A stretch of 64,000 nt of DNA from Mannheimia sp. USDA-ARS-USMARC-1261 (GCF_000521605.1 NZ_CP006942.1:868001-932000), one strand, 5' to 3'. Shown: positions 1-7,185, numbered from the stretch's first letter. Translations and numbers: made by a program. Notes: generated from the letters alone by a model not told the origin.

Positions 1-66
1 GTTATTATCGCTCGTGAACTGAAAGCGAAACTTGGGGATTGTGTATCACTTAACAAAGCCAAATAA
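1..66 (+). CDS. C-terminal fragment of a phage protein (partial)
   Basis: The frame starting at base 1 is open to a TAA at 64-66 and encodes the last 21 residues of a protein that begins outside the window (ending SLNKAK). It lies 9 bases before the Bet gene, on the same strand, so it probably belongs to the same prophage early operon. The fragment is too short to identify a family. Confidence 0.5.
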   Translation, partial: VIIARELKAKLGDCVSLNKAK

Positions 67-75
67 GGAAACATT

Positions 76-873
76 ATGACTACCGCACTACAAACATTGA
101 CTAATAAACTTGCTGAACGCTTTGAAATGGGCGATGGTTCAGGATTAGTGGAGACACTTAAATCTTCTGCTTTTGCAGGGGCAACCGTAAGCGATGCCCA
201 AATGGTCGCATTATTGGTTATTGCCAATCAATACCAGTTAAATCCTTGGACAAAAGAAATTTATGCATTCCCGGGTGGAAATGGAGGATTAACACCTATT
301 GTCGGCGTTGATGGTTGGGTTCGTATCATTAACCGTGAGCCTCAATATGATGGTATGGAATTTCATTTTACCGATGACTATTCCGCCTGTACTTGTACTA
401 TCTACCGTAAAGATAGAAGTAAACCGATTGTGGTAACGGAATTTATGGGGGAATGTAAAAAGAACTCTCCAGCTTGGAACTCTCACCCAAAAAGAATGTT
501 ACGCCATAAAGCAATGATCCAATGTGCGAGATTAGCATTTGGCTTTACGGGCATTTACGACCAAGATGAAGCAGAACGAATTGTAGAAAATGAAAAACAA
601 CCAATCAATGTAACACCTAAAAATACGATTGATACTACAGCTGTAGAACTTGCCACCGATGAACAAATCCAGCGTATTACCGAATTAGCAGAAATTACGA
701 ATACACCAATCGAAAAAATCTTGGCCATCACTGGTAAACAAAGCCTAAATGAAATCCCTAAATCAGGGGTGGAAAAAGTCTTGAATAAGCTGAATGTTAC
801 GCTTAATAAGCAAGAGGCAGAGCGAGAGCAATCTCAGCAAAGTGAGAGCTTAGGTCAGGAAATCCCACTATGA
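76..873 (+). CDS. bet: Phage recombination protein Bet (RecT-like annealing protein)
   Basis: This 265-residue protein resembles lambda Bet closely along its first 180 residues: an N-terminal segment (TALQTLTNKLAERF), then ANQYQLNPWTKEIYAFP, GVDGWVRIINREPQYDGMEF, SHPKRMLRHKAMIQCARLAF and GIYDQDEAERIVE. Bet proteins bind single-stranded DNA and anneal complementary strands during phage recombination, working with a 5'-3' exonuclease. The exonuclease gene follows with a 4-base ATGA overlap, which supports translational coupling. The C-terminal third (after about residue 190) is more divergent, as is usual in this family. The start at 76 follows an AAGGAA ribosome binding site. Confidence 0.95.
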   Translation: MTTALQTLTNKLAERFEMGDGSGLVETLKSSAFAGATVSDAQMVALLVIANQYQLNPWTKEIYAFPGGNGGLTPIVGVDGWVRIINREPQYDGMEFHFTDDYSACTCTIYRKDRSKPIVVTEFMGECKKNSPAWNSHPKRMLRHKAMIQCARLAFGFTGIYDQDEAERIVENEKQPINVTPKNTIDTTAVELATDEQIQRITELAEITNTPIEKILAITGKQSLNEIPKSGVEKVLNKLNVTLNKQEAEREQSQQSESLGQEIPL

Positions 874-1481
874 TAGATGGCCTAATTACACTTGATTGTG
901 AACAAGGCACGGAGGAATGGCTAACTGCACGGCTAGGCATTCCGACTGCTACGGGCATTTCGAGTATCGTTACACCTAATGGAAAAAAATCATCAGCTTA
1001 CAATGCTTACTTAGCAGAGCTTGTCGCAGAAAGCATTGAGGGGTTAGGCGAAACATTCAAATCGGACAGTATGGAGCGAGGAAATCGACTCGAGTCACAA
1101 GCAAGAATGGCTTATGAGTTTGAAACTAGCAATGATGTTATTCAAGTTGGTGGAGTTTATCTCAACTCAGATAAAGATTTAATGATAAGCCCAGACGGAT
1201 TAATGCCGAAATTGAAAAAAGGCTTAGAAATTAAATGCCCGAAGATGAAAACCCATATTAAATACTTGCTAGAAGGCGGCGTACCGACGGAATATATTAT
1301 TCAAGTTCAAGCCGCTTTATGGGTAACAGGTTACGAAACGTGGGATTTTGTCAGCTACTGTCCCGAATATGAAAAGCAAACTTTGTATATCTACACAGCA
1401 AAACGAGATCCCGTACTGATGAAAGCTTTTGATACTTATATCCCACAGTTTATTAAAACGCTGAAAGCGTTAAAGAATTAA
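870..1481 (+). CDS. Phage exonuclease, lambda Exo / YqaJ family
   Basis: This 203-residue protein is a YqaJ/lambda-Exo type nuclease, which digests the 5' strand of double-stranded ends to make 3' overhangs for Bet. Visible features are the N-terminal EQGTEEWLTARLGIPTAT, the conserved glutamate in MERGNRLES (about residue 75), and the catalytic core D109 (ISPDG) with E120 and K122 (GLEIKCPK). This is the D-x(n)-E-x-K signature of the PD-(D/E)XK fold. The length is slightly below lambda Exo (226). The ATG overlaps the bet stop codon. A strong terminator follows, closing the two-gene recombination module. Confidence 0.93.
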   Translation: MIDGLITLDCEQGTEEWLTARLGIPTATGISSIVTPNGKKSSAYNAYLAELVAESIEGLGETFKSDSMERGNRLESQARMAYEFETSNDVIQVGGVYLNSDKDLMISPDGLMPKLKKGLEIKCPKMKTHIKYLLEGGVPTEYIIQVQAALWVTGYETWDFVSYCPEYEKQTLYIYTAKRDPVLMKAFDTYIPQFIKTLKALKN

Positions 1482-1486
1482 CCACC

Positions 1487-1505
1487 GCCCCGAAAGGGGC
1501 TTTTT
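1487..1505 (+). terminator. Rho-independent terminator after bet-exo
   Basis: A perfect 5-bp GCCCC/GGGGC stem with a GAAA tetraloop is followed at once by five T residues, six bases after the exonuclease stop codon. Confidence 0.85.
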
Positions 1506-1519
1506 AATAGGTAAAAAAT

Positions 1520-1723
1520 ATGAGAAAAATTATTCAAATTTCCGAAAGCTTTGTTGATGGCTATTCCATTGGAGATTATTTCAACATTTCAGCGTTGTGT
1601 GATGACGGTTCGCTTTGGTATTTAAACGATTTTAAAAATGGATGGCAGCGTTATCCTGATATACCTCAAGACGACGTTATCCCAGCGCTAAAACCATCGC
1701 ACACGCATACAGAAGGAATTTAA
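1520..1723 (+). CDS. Small hypothetical phage protein
   Basis: A 67-residue acidic protein that I do not recognise (starts MRKIIQISES; contains CDDGSLWYLNDF and GWQRYPDIPQDD). The aromatic-rich DGSLWYL...W pattern resembles small prophage accessory proteins of Pasteurellaceae, but no function can be given. The start has an AGG-containing leader about 8 bases upstream. It lies between the exo terminator and the hexapeptide-repeat gene, two bases before the latter, so the two are probably cotranscribed. Confidence 0.6.
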   Translation: MRKIIQISESFVDGYSIGDYFNISALCDDGSLWYLNDFKNGWQRYPDIPQDDVIPALKPSHTHTEGI

Positions 1724-1725
1724 CT

Positions 1726-2610
1726 ATGACAACCCAAAAGAAATACGAACTCCTCCAAGACGACACAATCAACCACTACGGCAGAACACTTTACCGCATC
1801 AAAGCCCTAATCTCCTTTGGCTTGGTAGTAGCAGGTGAACTCGGCGGGTACATCGAAAAAGAGAGCAACTTAGATCAGTCCGACAATGCTTGGGTGTACG
1901 GCAATGCTCGGGTGTCCGGCGATGCTCGGGTGTCCGGCGATGCTCGGGTGTCCGGCGATGCTCGGGTGTCCGGCGATGCTCGGGTGTCCGGCGATGCCCA
2001 GGTGTACGACAATGCTTGGGTGTACGGCGATGCTCGGGTGTACGGCGATGCTCAGGTGTACGGCGATGCTCAGGTGTACGGCGATGCTCAGGTGTCCGAC
2101 AATGCTCAGGTGTACGGCGATGCTCAGGTGTACGGCGATGCTCAGGTGTACGACAATGCTTGGGTGTACGACAATGCTTGGGTGTACGACAATGCTTGGG
2201 TGTACGGCAATGCTCGGGTGTCCGGCGATGCTCAGGTGTACGGCGATGCTCAGGTGTACGGCGATGCTCGGGTGTCCGGCGATGCTCAGGTGTACGGCGA
2301 TGCTCAGGTGTACGGCGATGCTCAGGTGTCCGGCGATGCCCAGGTGTACGGCGATGCTCGGGTGCGATCTTGTGGTGTAATTTCCAGGCGCAAAATGATT
2401 TTCTGGGCGAGCAATGTTGGCACAGAGAACGGTACATTAACCGTTTACAATGGAAAAGACGGGCTGATTGTCACTCGAGGCTGTTTTACTGGCACGGTTG
2501 ATGGGTTTTTAGCGAAATCTGCCGAAGTTCACGACGAGAAAACCAAGCGGGAATATCAACTGCTAATTGAAGTAGCGAAAAGCAGAATTTTAGGCACAGC
2601 GACTGAATAG
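1726..2610 (+). CDS. Phage hexapeptide-repeat protein (predicted left-handed beta-helix)
   Basis: This 294-residue protein has three parts. An N-terminal cap (about 1-51; YELLQDDTINHYGRTLYRIKA, then GELGGYIEKESNL) is typical of phage proteins that lead into this repeat. Residues 52-213 are 27 consecutive hexads of the form [YS]-[GD]-[ND]-A-[RQW]-V. The C-terminal domain (about 214-294) contains GKDGLIVTRGCFTGTVDGF. The A-x-V spacing of six suggests a left-handed parallel beta-helix like hexapeptide acyltransferases, but no catalytic histidine is visible in the repeats. Related proteins occur in lambdoid prophages without a defined function. Because each DNA unit is 18 bp, loss or gain of units keeps the frame and changes only helix length. 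Confidence 0.8.
   Translation: MTTQKKYELLQDDTINHYGRTLYRIKALISFGLVVAGELGGYIEKESNLDQSDNAWVYGNARVSGDARVSGDARVSGDARVSGDARVSGDAQVYDNAWVYGDARVYGDAQVYGDAQVYGDAQVSDNAQVYGDAQVYGDAQVYDNAWVYDNAWVYDNAWVYGNARVSGDAQVYGDAQVYGDARVSGDAQVYGDAQVYGDAQVSGDAQVYGDARVRSCGVISRRKMIFWASNVGTENGTLTVYNGKDGLIVTRGCFTGTVDGFLAKSAEVHDEKTKREYQLLIEVAKSRILGTATE
1879..2364 (+). repeat. Tandem array of 27 18-bp repeats within the hexapeptide gene
   Basis: Units of 18 bases encode one hexad each. They differ at a few positions only (TCC/TAC, GGC/GAC, GAT/AAT, CGG/CAG/TGG) and are otherwise nearly identical, including at third codon positions. Such nucleotide-level homogeneity suggests recent expansion by slippage or unequal recombination. 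Confidence 0.95.
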
Positions 2611-2635
2611 GTCGCTTTTTTATTGGAGAATAACA

Positions 2636-2920
2636 ATGAGGTTAAACCCATTTTACTACTTACGCCGTTATAAAGAGTTGGAAGCAAAATTAAAGGCATA
2701 TAATATTTTTAACGAAAGCCTACTCGAACGCAATCGAGAGTTAGATCAAGATTTATCTAGCACTAGGACTGAATTAGATAAGGCTAGAGCAAAAATCAGC
2801 TACCTTACTGCCGAATTTGAAGAACTTCAGGCTGATTTCTTGATTTTGACGAACACTAAAAAGCTCTCTAGAAAAGAGGGTATAGAGTTGAGAAATCATA
2901 AACATCATAGTCATAAGTAA
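2636..2920 (+). CDS. Predicted coiled-coil phage protein
   Basis: A 94-residue, highly charged protein. Residues from about 12 to 70 are rich in E, K, L and D with heptad-like spacing (KELEAKLKAYN, LLERNRELDQDLSSTRTELDKA), which predicts a coiled coil. The tail ends in a histidine-rich HKHHSHK. It has a GGAG ribosome binding site 7 bases upstream. No known family is recognised. It sits in the prophage accessory cluster downstream of the hexapeptide gene. Confidence 0.6.
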   Translation: MRLNPFYYLRRYKELEAKLKAYNIFNESLLERNRELDQDLSSTRTELDKARAKISYLTAEFEELQADFLILTNTKKLSRKEGIELRNHKHHSHK

Positions 2921-2934
2921 AGGTAGAAGGGGAA

Positions 2935-3368
2935 ATGAAATCATTTAATTTAGAAAAGCATTAGCTGGAGAACCAGTAGTAACACGGAAAGGTGAAAAAG
3001 TATTTATTTTGAGTAATTTAAATAACTTAGAGGATAAAGGATTTAATCCAGATTATCCCTTAGTTGGAATTATTCAGAATAGATTAGATGTATTTTGTTG
3101 GACTTTAGAAGGACGTATTTCATTACAAAATGATGAAGCTTTGGGAGATATTGTTGGAATGTGGGAAGAACCACGCCCAAGAGTGCAATTAGATTTACCT
3201 TGCCCGCTAAAAAAATGGAGGCGTAATTGCTATACCATCACTAATGATTTATCTATAGAAAAAACAGTACATACTGAAAGACCTTTTGATGAAGATTTGC
3301 ATTTTTATTTTGCAACTGAAAAAGATGCTCAAGAATGGCTAAATGCAATGCGAAATAGCAGGAGATAG
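2935..3368 (+). pseudogene. Frameshifted phage protein gene
   Basis: An ATG at 2935 with a strong AGAAGGGG ribosome binding site starts MKSFNLEK and then stops at TAG 2962-2964. Shifting frame by one base in the AAAA run at 2954-2957 gives a continuous protein: ALAGEPVVTRKGEKV, then the 3009-3368 segment (NPDYPLVGIIQNRLDVFCW...). The junction reconstructs a start of the form FNLEKALAGEPVVTR, which resembles a common Pasteurellaceae phage protein start. One A seems to be missing (GAAAAGCA where GAAAAAGCA would keep frame). Either the gene is inactivated or this is a sequencing error. The function is unknown. Confidence 0.6.
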
Positions 3369-3369
3369 T

Positions 3370-3507
3370 ATGTTTGGAAAAATACGTCGTTCCCCTGCTT
3401 TATGGCTTGGAATGGTTGGTTTGAACGCTTGCTCATATATCAAAAACACAGATAGTGTGCTTATTATGCTCTCAACAATTGTTATTTTGGAGAAAGAAAA
3501 TGAATGA
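3370..3507 (+). CDS. Small hydrophobic phage protein (45 aa)
   Basis: An open frame of 45 codons starts at ATG 3370 after AGGAG (about 3359-3364) and overlaps the start of the next gene by 8 bases. The peptide (MFGKIRRSPALWLGMVGLNA...) has two short hydrophobic stretches separated by a polar segment, so it could be membrane-associated. The position between a phage gene and a coupled downstream gene supports translation, but no homologous family is recognised. Confidence 0.4.
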   Translation: MFGKIRRSPALWLGMVGLNACSYIKNTDSVLIMLSTIVILEKENE

Positions 3508-3985
3508 AGGCAAATATTTTTCGGTTGATGTATCAAATGATATACATATCCTAAATCTGCACGAAACCTTAGAGCAAGCAAAACAAAGCTGTTTAAATGG
3601 TGCTACTGAAGCCTATGAGTTTGCGGATGATATGGATGATCACGAAAGCTATGAAGCCTATGATTTACCCTATGCAGTTTATGGTGTTGTTTTAGGTAGA
3701 GCAAAATCAGATATCCGTCCACTAACCGACGAAGAAAGAGAATCAGAGTTATTTGGGGAAGTTGAACAAGTTATTGAACCACCAACACTTGTAGAAAATA
3801 ACGGCTGGATTTCGGTTAAAGAACAAATGCCAAAAGAGTTTGATACTGTTTTAGTTTTTAACGGCAGCGTATTTATTGCTGAATTAAACGGCAACGGATT
3901 TATTACCGAATATGGAACTATTGATTTTGATGATGTTCGATATGTCACCCACTGGCAACCACTCCCCGAACCACCAAAGGAGTAA
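3500..3985 (+). CDS. DUF551-domain phage protein
   Basis: A 161-residue protein using the ATG at 3500, chosen because TTGGAGA lies 9 bases upstream; an in-frame extension to 3455 has no such site. The N-terminal half is acidic (FADDMDDHESYEAYD). The C-terminal half (about 100-161) matches the DUF551 pattern: GWISVKEQMPKEFDTVLVFNG, then VTHWQPLPEPP at the end. DUF551 proteins are common in lambdoid prophages; no biochemical role is established. The fusion of an extra N-terminal region to DUF551 is a usual variant. Confidence 0.75.
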   Translation: MNEGKYFSVDVSNDIHILNLHETLEQAKQSCLNGATEAYEFADDMDDHESYEAYDLPYAVYGVVLGRAKSDIRPLTDEERESELFGEVEQVIEPPTLVENNGWISVKEQMPKEFDTVLVFNGSVFIAELNGNGFITEYGTIDFDDVRYVTHWQPLPEPPKE

Positions 3986-3989
3986 TTAA

Positions 3990-4142
3990 ATGACCGACAC
4001 CGAACGCTTAAATTTTATCGCCGAACGAAAACTAGATGTCCGCTATTCTGATTTGGTGGACGGATTTATTATTGCTAGCTATACCAAACCGCACGAGCAG
4101 TATTTTCATTGGGCGAGAAATGCAAGAAATGAGGGGATTTAA
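3990..4142 (+). CDS. Small hypothetical phage protein (50 aa)
   Basis: An open frame of 50 codons (MTDTERLNFI...WARNARNEGI) starts at ATG 3990, 4 bases after the DUF551 gene, with AAGGAG just upstream (about 3977-3982). It ends two bases before the next start. The tight packing supports a real gene. The product is charged with aromatic residues near the C-terminus (YFHWARNAR). No function is recognised. Confidence 0.5.
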   Translation: MTDTERLNFIAERKLDVRYSDLVDGFIIASYTKPHEQYFHWARNARNEGI

Positions 4143-4144
4143 TA

Positions 4145-4330
4145 ATGATTGAAAGATGCCTCCCTGAGGAAATGAGAAAAAATCTTGAAATGGTTCATCA
4201 ATTTGAAAGAATCGGACTTGATTTTGTACCTATCCCTGTGAAATCAACAGAACATAAACAAGAGCTTATGAAGTTATTTAGGTTAAATCTAGACGAGATA
4301 ATGGAGATTGCCAATGCAACAACTAATTAA
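4145..4330 (+). CDS. Small phage protein, DUF1382-like
   Basis: A 61-residue protein (MIERCLPEEMRKNLEMVHQF...) containing GLDFVPIPVKS, which resembles the FVPIPV core of the DUF1382 family of small lambdoid phage proteins. DUF1382 has no established function. It overlaps the start of the following MazG-like gene by 17 bases, suggesting coupled translation. Assignment to the family is by motif memory only. Confidence 0.55.
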   Translation: MIERCLPEEMRKNLEMVHQFERIGLDFVPIPVKSTEHKQELMKLFRLNLDEIMEIANATTN

Positions 4331-4790
4331 AAACATCGAACAATGGGCAGAAAACCGCAATTTAATCAACGGCTCAACCCCACAAAAGCAAATGCTGAAA
4401 CTAATGGAAGAGTTCGGCGAACTCTGCGGTGGTATTGCCCGCAATAACCCCGAAATGATTAAAGATGCGATTGGGGATTGTTTTGTGGTGTTGGTGATTT
4501 TACGCAAGCAATGCAAACTAGACGAGGAGCTTGTTTATGATATTCATTGTGATAATTTCCAAGATTACATCACTTCTGTGATTTCCTCATTAGCTCAAAT
4601 CAATGAGTCTCTTGGCTGGGATAATATTACAGTCGAATGCGAAATATCTGCTGTTGTTGGATGGTTGGATTATATTGCAGAATATTACAACTTAAATTTC
4701 CAAGACTGCATCGCCCACGCCTACGACCAAATCAAAGACCGCAAAGGCAAAATGATTGATGGCGTATTTGTGAAAGAGGAAGATTTATAG
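4314..4790 (+). CDS. MazG-like nucleotide pyrophosphohydrolase (phage)
   Basis: A 158-residue protein starting at ATG 4314 (GGAG 7 bases upstream). The N-terminal half has the all-alpha NTP-PPase signature: KLMEEFGELCGGIARNN, followed by MIKDAIGDCFVVLVIL. These are the E-x(2)-E...E/D-x(2)-D metal-binding helices of the MazG superfamily. The C-terminal half contains AHAYDQIKDRKGKMIDGVFVKE, typical of phage members of about this length. Such enzymes hydrolyse (d)NTPs to monophosphates; phage versions are thought to adjust nucleotide or ppGpp pools, which is inference here. Confidence 0.8.
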   Translation: MQQLIKNIEQWAENRNLINGSTPQKQMLKLMEEFGELCGGIARNNPEMIKDAIGDCFVVLVILRKQCKLDEELVYDIHCDNFQDYITSVISSLAQINESLGWDNITVECEISAVVGWLDYIAEYYNLNFQDCIAHAYDQIKDRKGKMIDGVFVKEEDL

Positions 4791-4793
4791 AAC

Positions 4794-4982
4794 CTACGCA
4801 ACAAAAACCGAAACATTTTGTAGAAAAGCACCAAGCCACTCTATAAGCGTTTCGGTTTCTTCTTCGTTGGCGTTGATTATGTTCAGGTTTTCATCAACCT
4901 TAGACAAAATACAGTCAATGCCACAGCCGCTAATAAATGATGAGTTTTGACTGATCAGCCATTGTTTGAAAAGCTCTTTCAT
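4794..4982 (-). CDS. Small hypothetical protein on the opposite strand
   Basis: A 62-residue acidic protein (MKELFKQWLISQ...) with an ACGGAGGGAA ribosome binding site just before the ATG at 4982. It is the only minus-strand gene in the prophage segment and converges on the MazG-like gene with only 3 bases between the stop codons. It contains an asparagine/glutamate-rich centre (NANEEETETLIEWLGAFL). No family is recognised; the good ribosome binding site supports that it is translated. Confidence 0.5.
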   Translation of the reverse strand: MKELFKQWLISQNSSFISGCGIDCILSKVDENLNIINANEEETETLIEWLGAFLQNVSVFVA

Positions 4983-5125
4983 AGTTCCCTCCGTTTTCTT
5001 ATGAGGTTACTACGAAAGCGTCTTGCTGTCAGATTGGATAGTTATTTTTTCGATGCAGATCGCAAAAATAGATATTGGTATTTAACAAGCTTACTCAATT
5101 TTAAGGTGGCTAAATTTATACAACC

Positions 5126-5148
5126 AACCGCTTGTTCCGCAAGCGGTT
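5126..5148. repeat. Facing pair of uptake-signal cores forming a hairpin
   Basis: AACCGCTTG and its exact complement CAAGCGGTT are separated by five bases and can form a 9-bp stem, followed by ATCTTTT. The site lies just before the methyltransferase ribosome binding site. It may act as a weak terminator as well as a DNA uptake signal pair. Confidence 0.6.
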
Positions 5149-5165
5149 ATCTTTTGGAGAGAAAA

Positions 5166-5970
5166 ATGATAGTTTGGGCTTTGTTCGATAGCGGTAATGG
5201 GTGCTACACTCAAGCTGCAATGCAATGCAATGCAATGCAATGCAATGCAATGTAATGTAATAGAAATATACCCAATAGGCATAGATATTGAATCGAAAAA
5301 TGACCACTTTATTAGCTTAAATTTGGCTGATTATAGCAGAATGTTTGGTGATACCACTCTATTTGATACTCTCGACAAATTACCTAAGCCAGACTTAATT
5401 ATTGCTAGTCCACCGTGCGAAAGTTGGTCTGTAGCTAGTGCAATGTGGGGTGGTAATGCGAGTTGGAAACAAGAAACAGGAGCTATAAATCGGTCATTGT
5501 CTAAATTTACGATTCGTGGCCGAGCTGATTATGATTTGCCTCACGTACAGTTTAAGTATGATCGTTCGTTTTTAAATAGGATAAACGGCGAATTATGTAT
5601 TTATAACACAATCGAAATTATCAAGCGTTATCAGCCAAGGGTATTTGTGATTGAAAATCCAGCAAGTAGTAAAATTTGGCATTATATAAGCGACATCCTG
5701 AATTTTACCATCCAATATGATAACCTCACTTATTACAGTAATTATGGTTATCCAATCCAGAAACCAACAAGATTTAAAAGCAATATTAATCTTAACTTAA
5801 GGGTAGAAAGGAAGAAGGCTGATAAACAATGGGGAGATTTCGCCAAGAATTATAATGAGCGGTCAAACATACCTATAGACTTGATTTTAAATATCTACCA
5901 AAGTGTAGAAAAGGCAATTAAAGAAAAACATACAATCCCTCTAAATGAGGGATTTTTTATTGGAGAATAA
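5166..5970 (+). CDS. Phage DNA (cytosine-5) methyltransferase-like gene, candidate phase-variable, out of frame here
   Basis: The ATG at 5166 has a TTTGGAGAG ribosome binding site and starts MIVWALFDSGNGCYTQAA, which fits AdoMet-binding motif I (F-x-G-x-G type) of C5 methyltransferases. Seven TGCAA units (5216-5250) and two TGTAA units follow, and this frame stops at TAA 5253-5255. The rest of the enzyme continues in another frame to 5970: IEIYPIGIDIES, the catalytic PC motif in LIIASPPCESWSVAS, and the ENV-like VIENPAS. One more unit (8) or two fewer (5) would join the two frames. An in-frame ATG at 5197 exists but would omit motif I and has a poor ribosome binding site. I infer an orphan phage methyltransferase switched by repeat slippage and currently OFF. 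Confidence 0.75.
5216..5260 (+). repeat. Pentanucleotide tract (TGCAA)7(TGTAA)2
   Basis: Seven perfect TGCAA units run from 5216 to 5250 and are followed by two TGTAA variants. A 5-bp unit shifts the reading frame at each gain or loss, and the tract lies inside the 5' coding part of the methyltransferase gene. This is the classical arrangement of a slipped-strand phase-variation switch. Confidence 0.9.
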
Positions 5971-5971
5971 T

Positions 5972-6262
5972 GTGGAAACATTAAGCATAAAACAGGTAGC
6001 AAATATCCTTAATGTATCCTATTGGACTGTTTTTAACAATCGCCATAGATGGGGATTTTACCAAATGGATGGCTCCCGATTATGGCGAGTTGATAAATCA
6101 AATCTTGATTTGTTGAAAAAACGATCTAATAATGACCGTGGGCTTGCTCTATCGGTCGGAGAGGAAAAATTATGCCGATCAGAAAAAGAGGTGACGTCTA
6201 TTACATTGACCTCTACACCCCTAGTGGAGAAAGAATTAGACGCACTATTAAAACAACTGTAA
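5972..6262 (+). CDS. Excisionase-like helix-turn-helix protein
   Basis: A 96-residue protein from a GTG start at 5972, preceded by TTGGAGA at 6-bp spacing; a longer in-frame start at 5945 overlaps the methyltransferase end. The N-terminal half is a small winged helix-turn-helix of the excisionase/MerR-like type (TLSIKQVANILNVSYWTVFN, then GSRLWRVDKSNLDLL). The C-terminal end overlaps the integrase start by 91 bases. A Xis-type or AlpA-type role in excision fits the position immediately before int; a transcriptional role is the alternative. Confidence 0.7.
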   Translation: METLSIKQVANILNVSYWTVFNNRHRWGFYQMDGSRLWRVDKSNLDLLKKRSNNDRGLALSVGEEKLCRSEKEVTSITLTSTPLVEKELDALLKQL

Positions 6263-7167
6263 AAAAAGAAGCTCAGCAATACCACGATAAATTAAAAGCT
6301 CAGTTGTGGCAAATTGATAAGCTAGATCAAAAACCTGATTATCTCTTTGAAAACGCATTGGTGTTATTTCTAAAAGATGCGGAAGGAAAAGAGGATACAG
6401 CAACCAAAAAACGGCACGCAATTTATTATCGAAATATTTTTGCTGGTCGAATATTAAGTTCTTTAACAAGCGATGAAATACTGGGGGCGATTCCAGAAAA
6501 GCATATGTTAAAAGACACGCCATTGACAAATTCTACTAAGAATAAATATAGAACGTCTATAATGCGAATTTTAAAATTAGCTTATCAGGCGGGATATATT
6601 GATAAAATGCCGTTTATCCCCAAAAAGAAAGAGCCACCGATTCGGGTTCGTTGGATTACCAAAGAACAAGCCAAGCAGTTTATTGATAATATTAGTACTG
6701 ATTGGATGAAAACTATCTGCTCTTTTGCTTTATTAACAGGAGCAAGGCGAACAGAAATACTTTCTATGACTTGGGATAAAATAGATTTTATCCGTAAAGT
6801 AGCGATTGTTTCAAATGATATTGCCAAATCGGAAAAAGCGAGATCGCTTTTACTTAATGATGATGCACTTGAATTACTACAAAAGCAGAGAGGGAAAAAT
6901 CCTAAATATGTGTTTGTAGGAAGTAAAGGGCAGGCATTACAAGATATCAACCGCAAAATATTTAACAAAGCGACTGAAAAATGTTTATTGGTTGATTTCC
7001 ATTTCCATGATTTAAGGCATACTTGGGCCAGTTGGCACGTTCAGGCCGGCACACCATTATTTACCTTAAAAGAATTGGGTGGCTGGGAAACATTAGAGAT
7101 GGTAAAGAGATATGCCCATCTTAATGCAGACCATTTACTCAACCACGCTAACTCAGTTAAATTCTAG
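6172..7167 (+). CDS. int: Phage tyrosine integrase
   Basis: A 331-residue tyrosine recombinase. An N-terminal arm-binding segment (MPIRKRGDVYYIDLYTPSGERIRRT) leads to a SAM-like core-binding domain (about 55-150) and a catalytic domain (about 160-331). Catalytic residues visible are R192 (TGARRTE), H279-x-x-R282-H283 (HDLRHTWASWH), W305 (GGW) and the nucleophile Y314 (KRYAHL). The start at 6172 lies inside the excisionase-like gene. The stop at 7165-7167 is 86 bases before the 3' end of a tRNA-Arg gene, the usual layout for an integrase next to its attachment site. Confidence 0.93.
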   Translation: MPIRKRGDVYYIDLYTPSGERIRRTIKTTVKKEAQQYHDKLKAQLWQIDKLDQKPDYLFENALVLFLKDAEGKEDTATKKRHAIYYRNIFAGRILSSLTSDEILGAIPEKHMLKDTPLTNSTKNKYRTSIMRILKLAYQAGYIDKMPFIPKKKEPPIRVRWITKEQAKQFIDNISTDWMKTICSFALLTGARRTEILSMTWDKIDFIRKVAIVSNDIAKSEKARSLLLNDDALELLQKQRGKNPKYVFVGSKGQALQDINRKIFNKATEKCLLVDFHFHDLRHTWASWHVQAGTPLFTLKELGGWETLEMVKRYAHLNADHLLNHANSVKF

Positions 7168-7185
7168 TCACAAATTAGTCACAAA
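7165..7185 (+). repeat. Direct repeats after int (possible integrase arm sites)
   Basis: TAGTCACAAA occurs twice, at 7165-7174 and 7176-7185, beginning at the integrase stop codon. Tandem 10-11 bp repeats beside an attachment site are typical integrase arm-type sites, but binding is only inferred. Confidence 0.4.

Noticed and set aside
1879-2364. Possible CRISPR array
   Set aside because: The 18-bp units are contiguous without unique spacers and lie inside a coding frame, and there are no cas genes nearby.
1799-2501. Additional open frames on both strands across the 18-bp repeats
   Set aside because: They arise because the repeat unit is a multiple of three and lacks stops in several frames. 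They have no ribosome binding sites, and only the 1726-2610 frame has conserved caps on both sides.
4947-5255. 102-codon plus-strand frame across 4947-5255
   Set aside because: It overlaps the better supported minus-strand gene and runs into the pentanucleotide tract; the good ribosome binding site belongs to the 5166 ATG.
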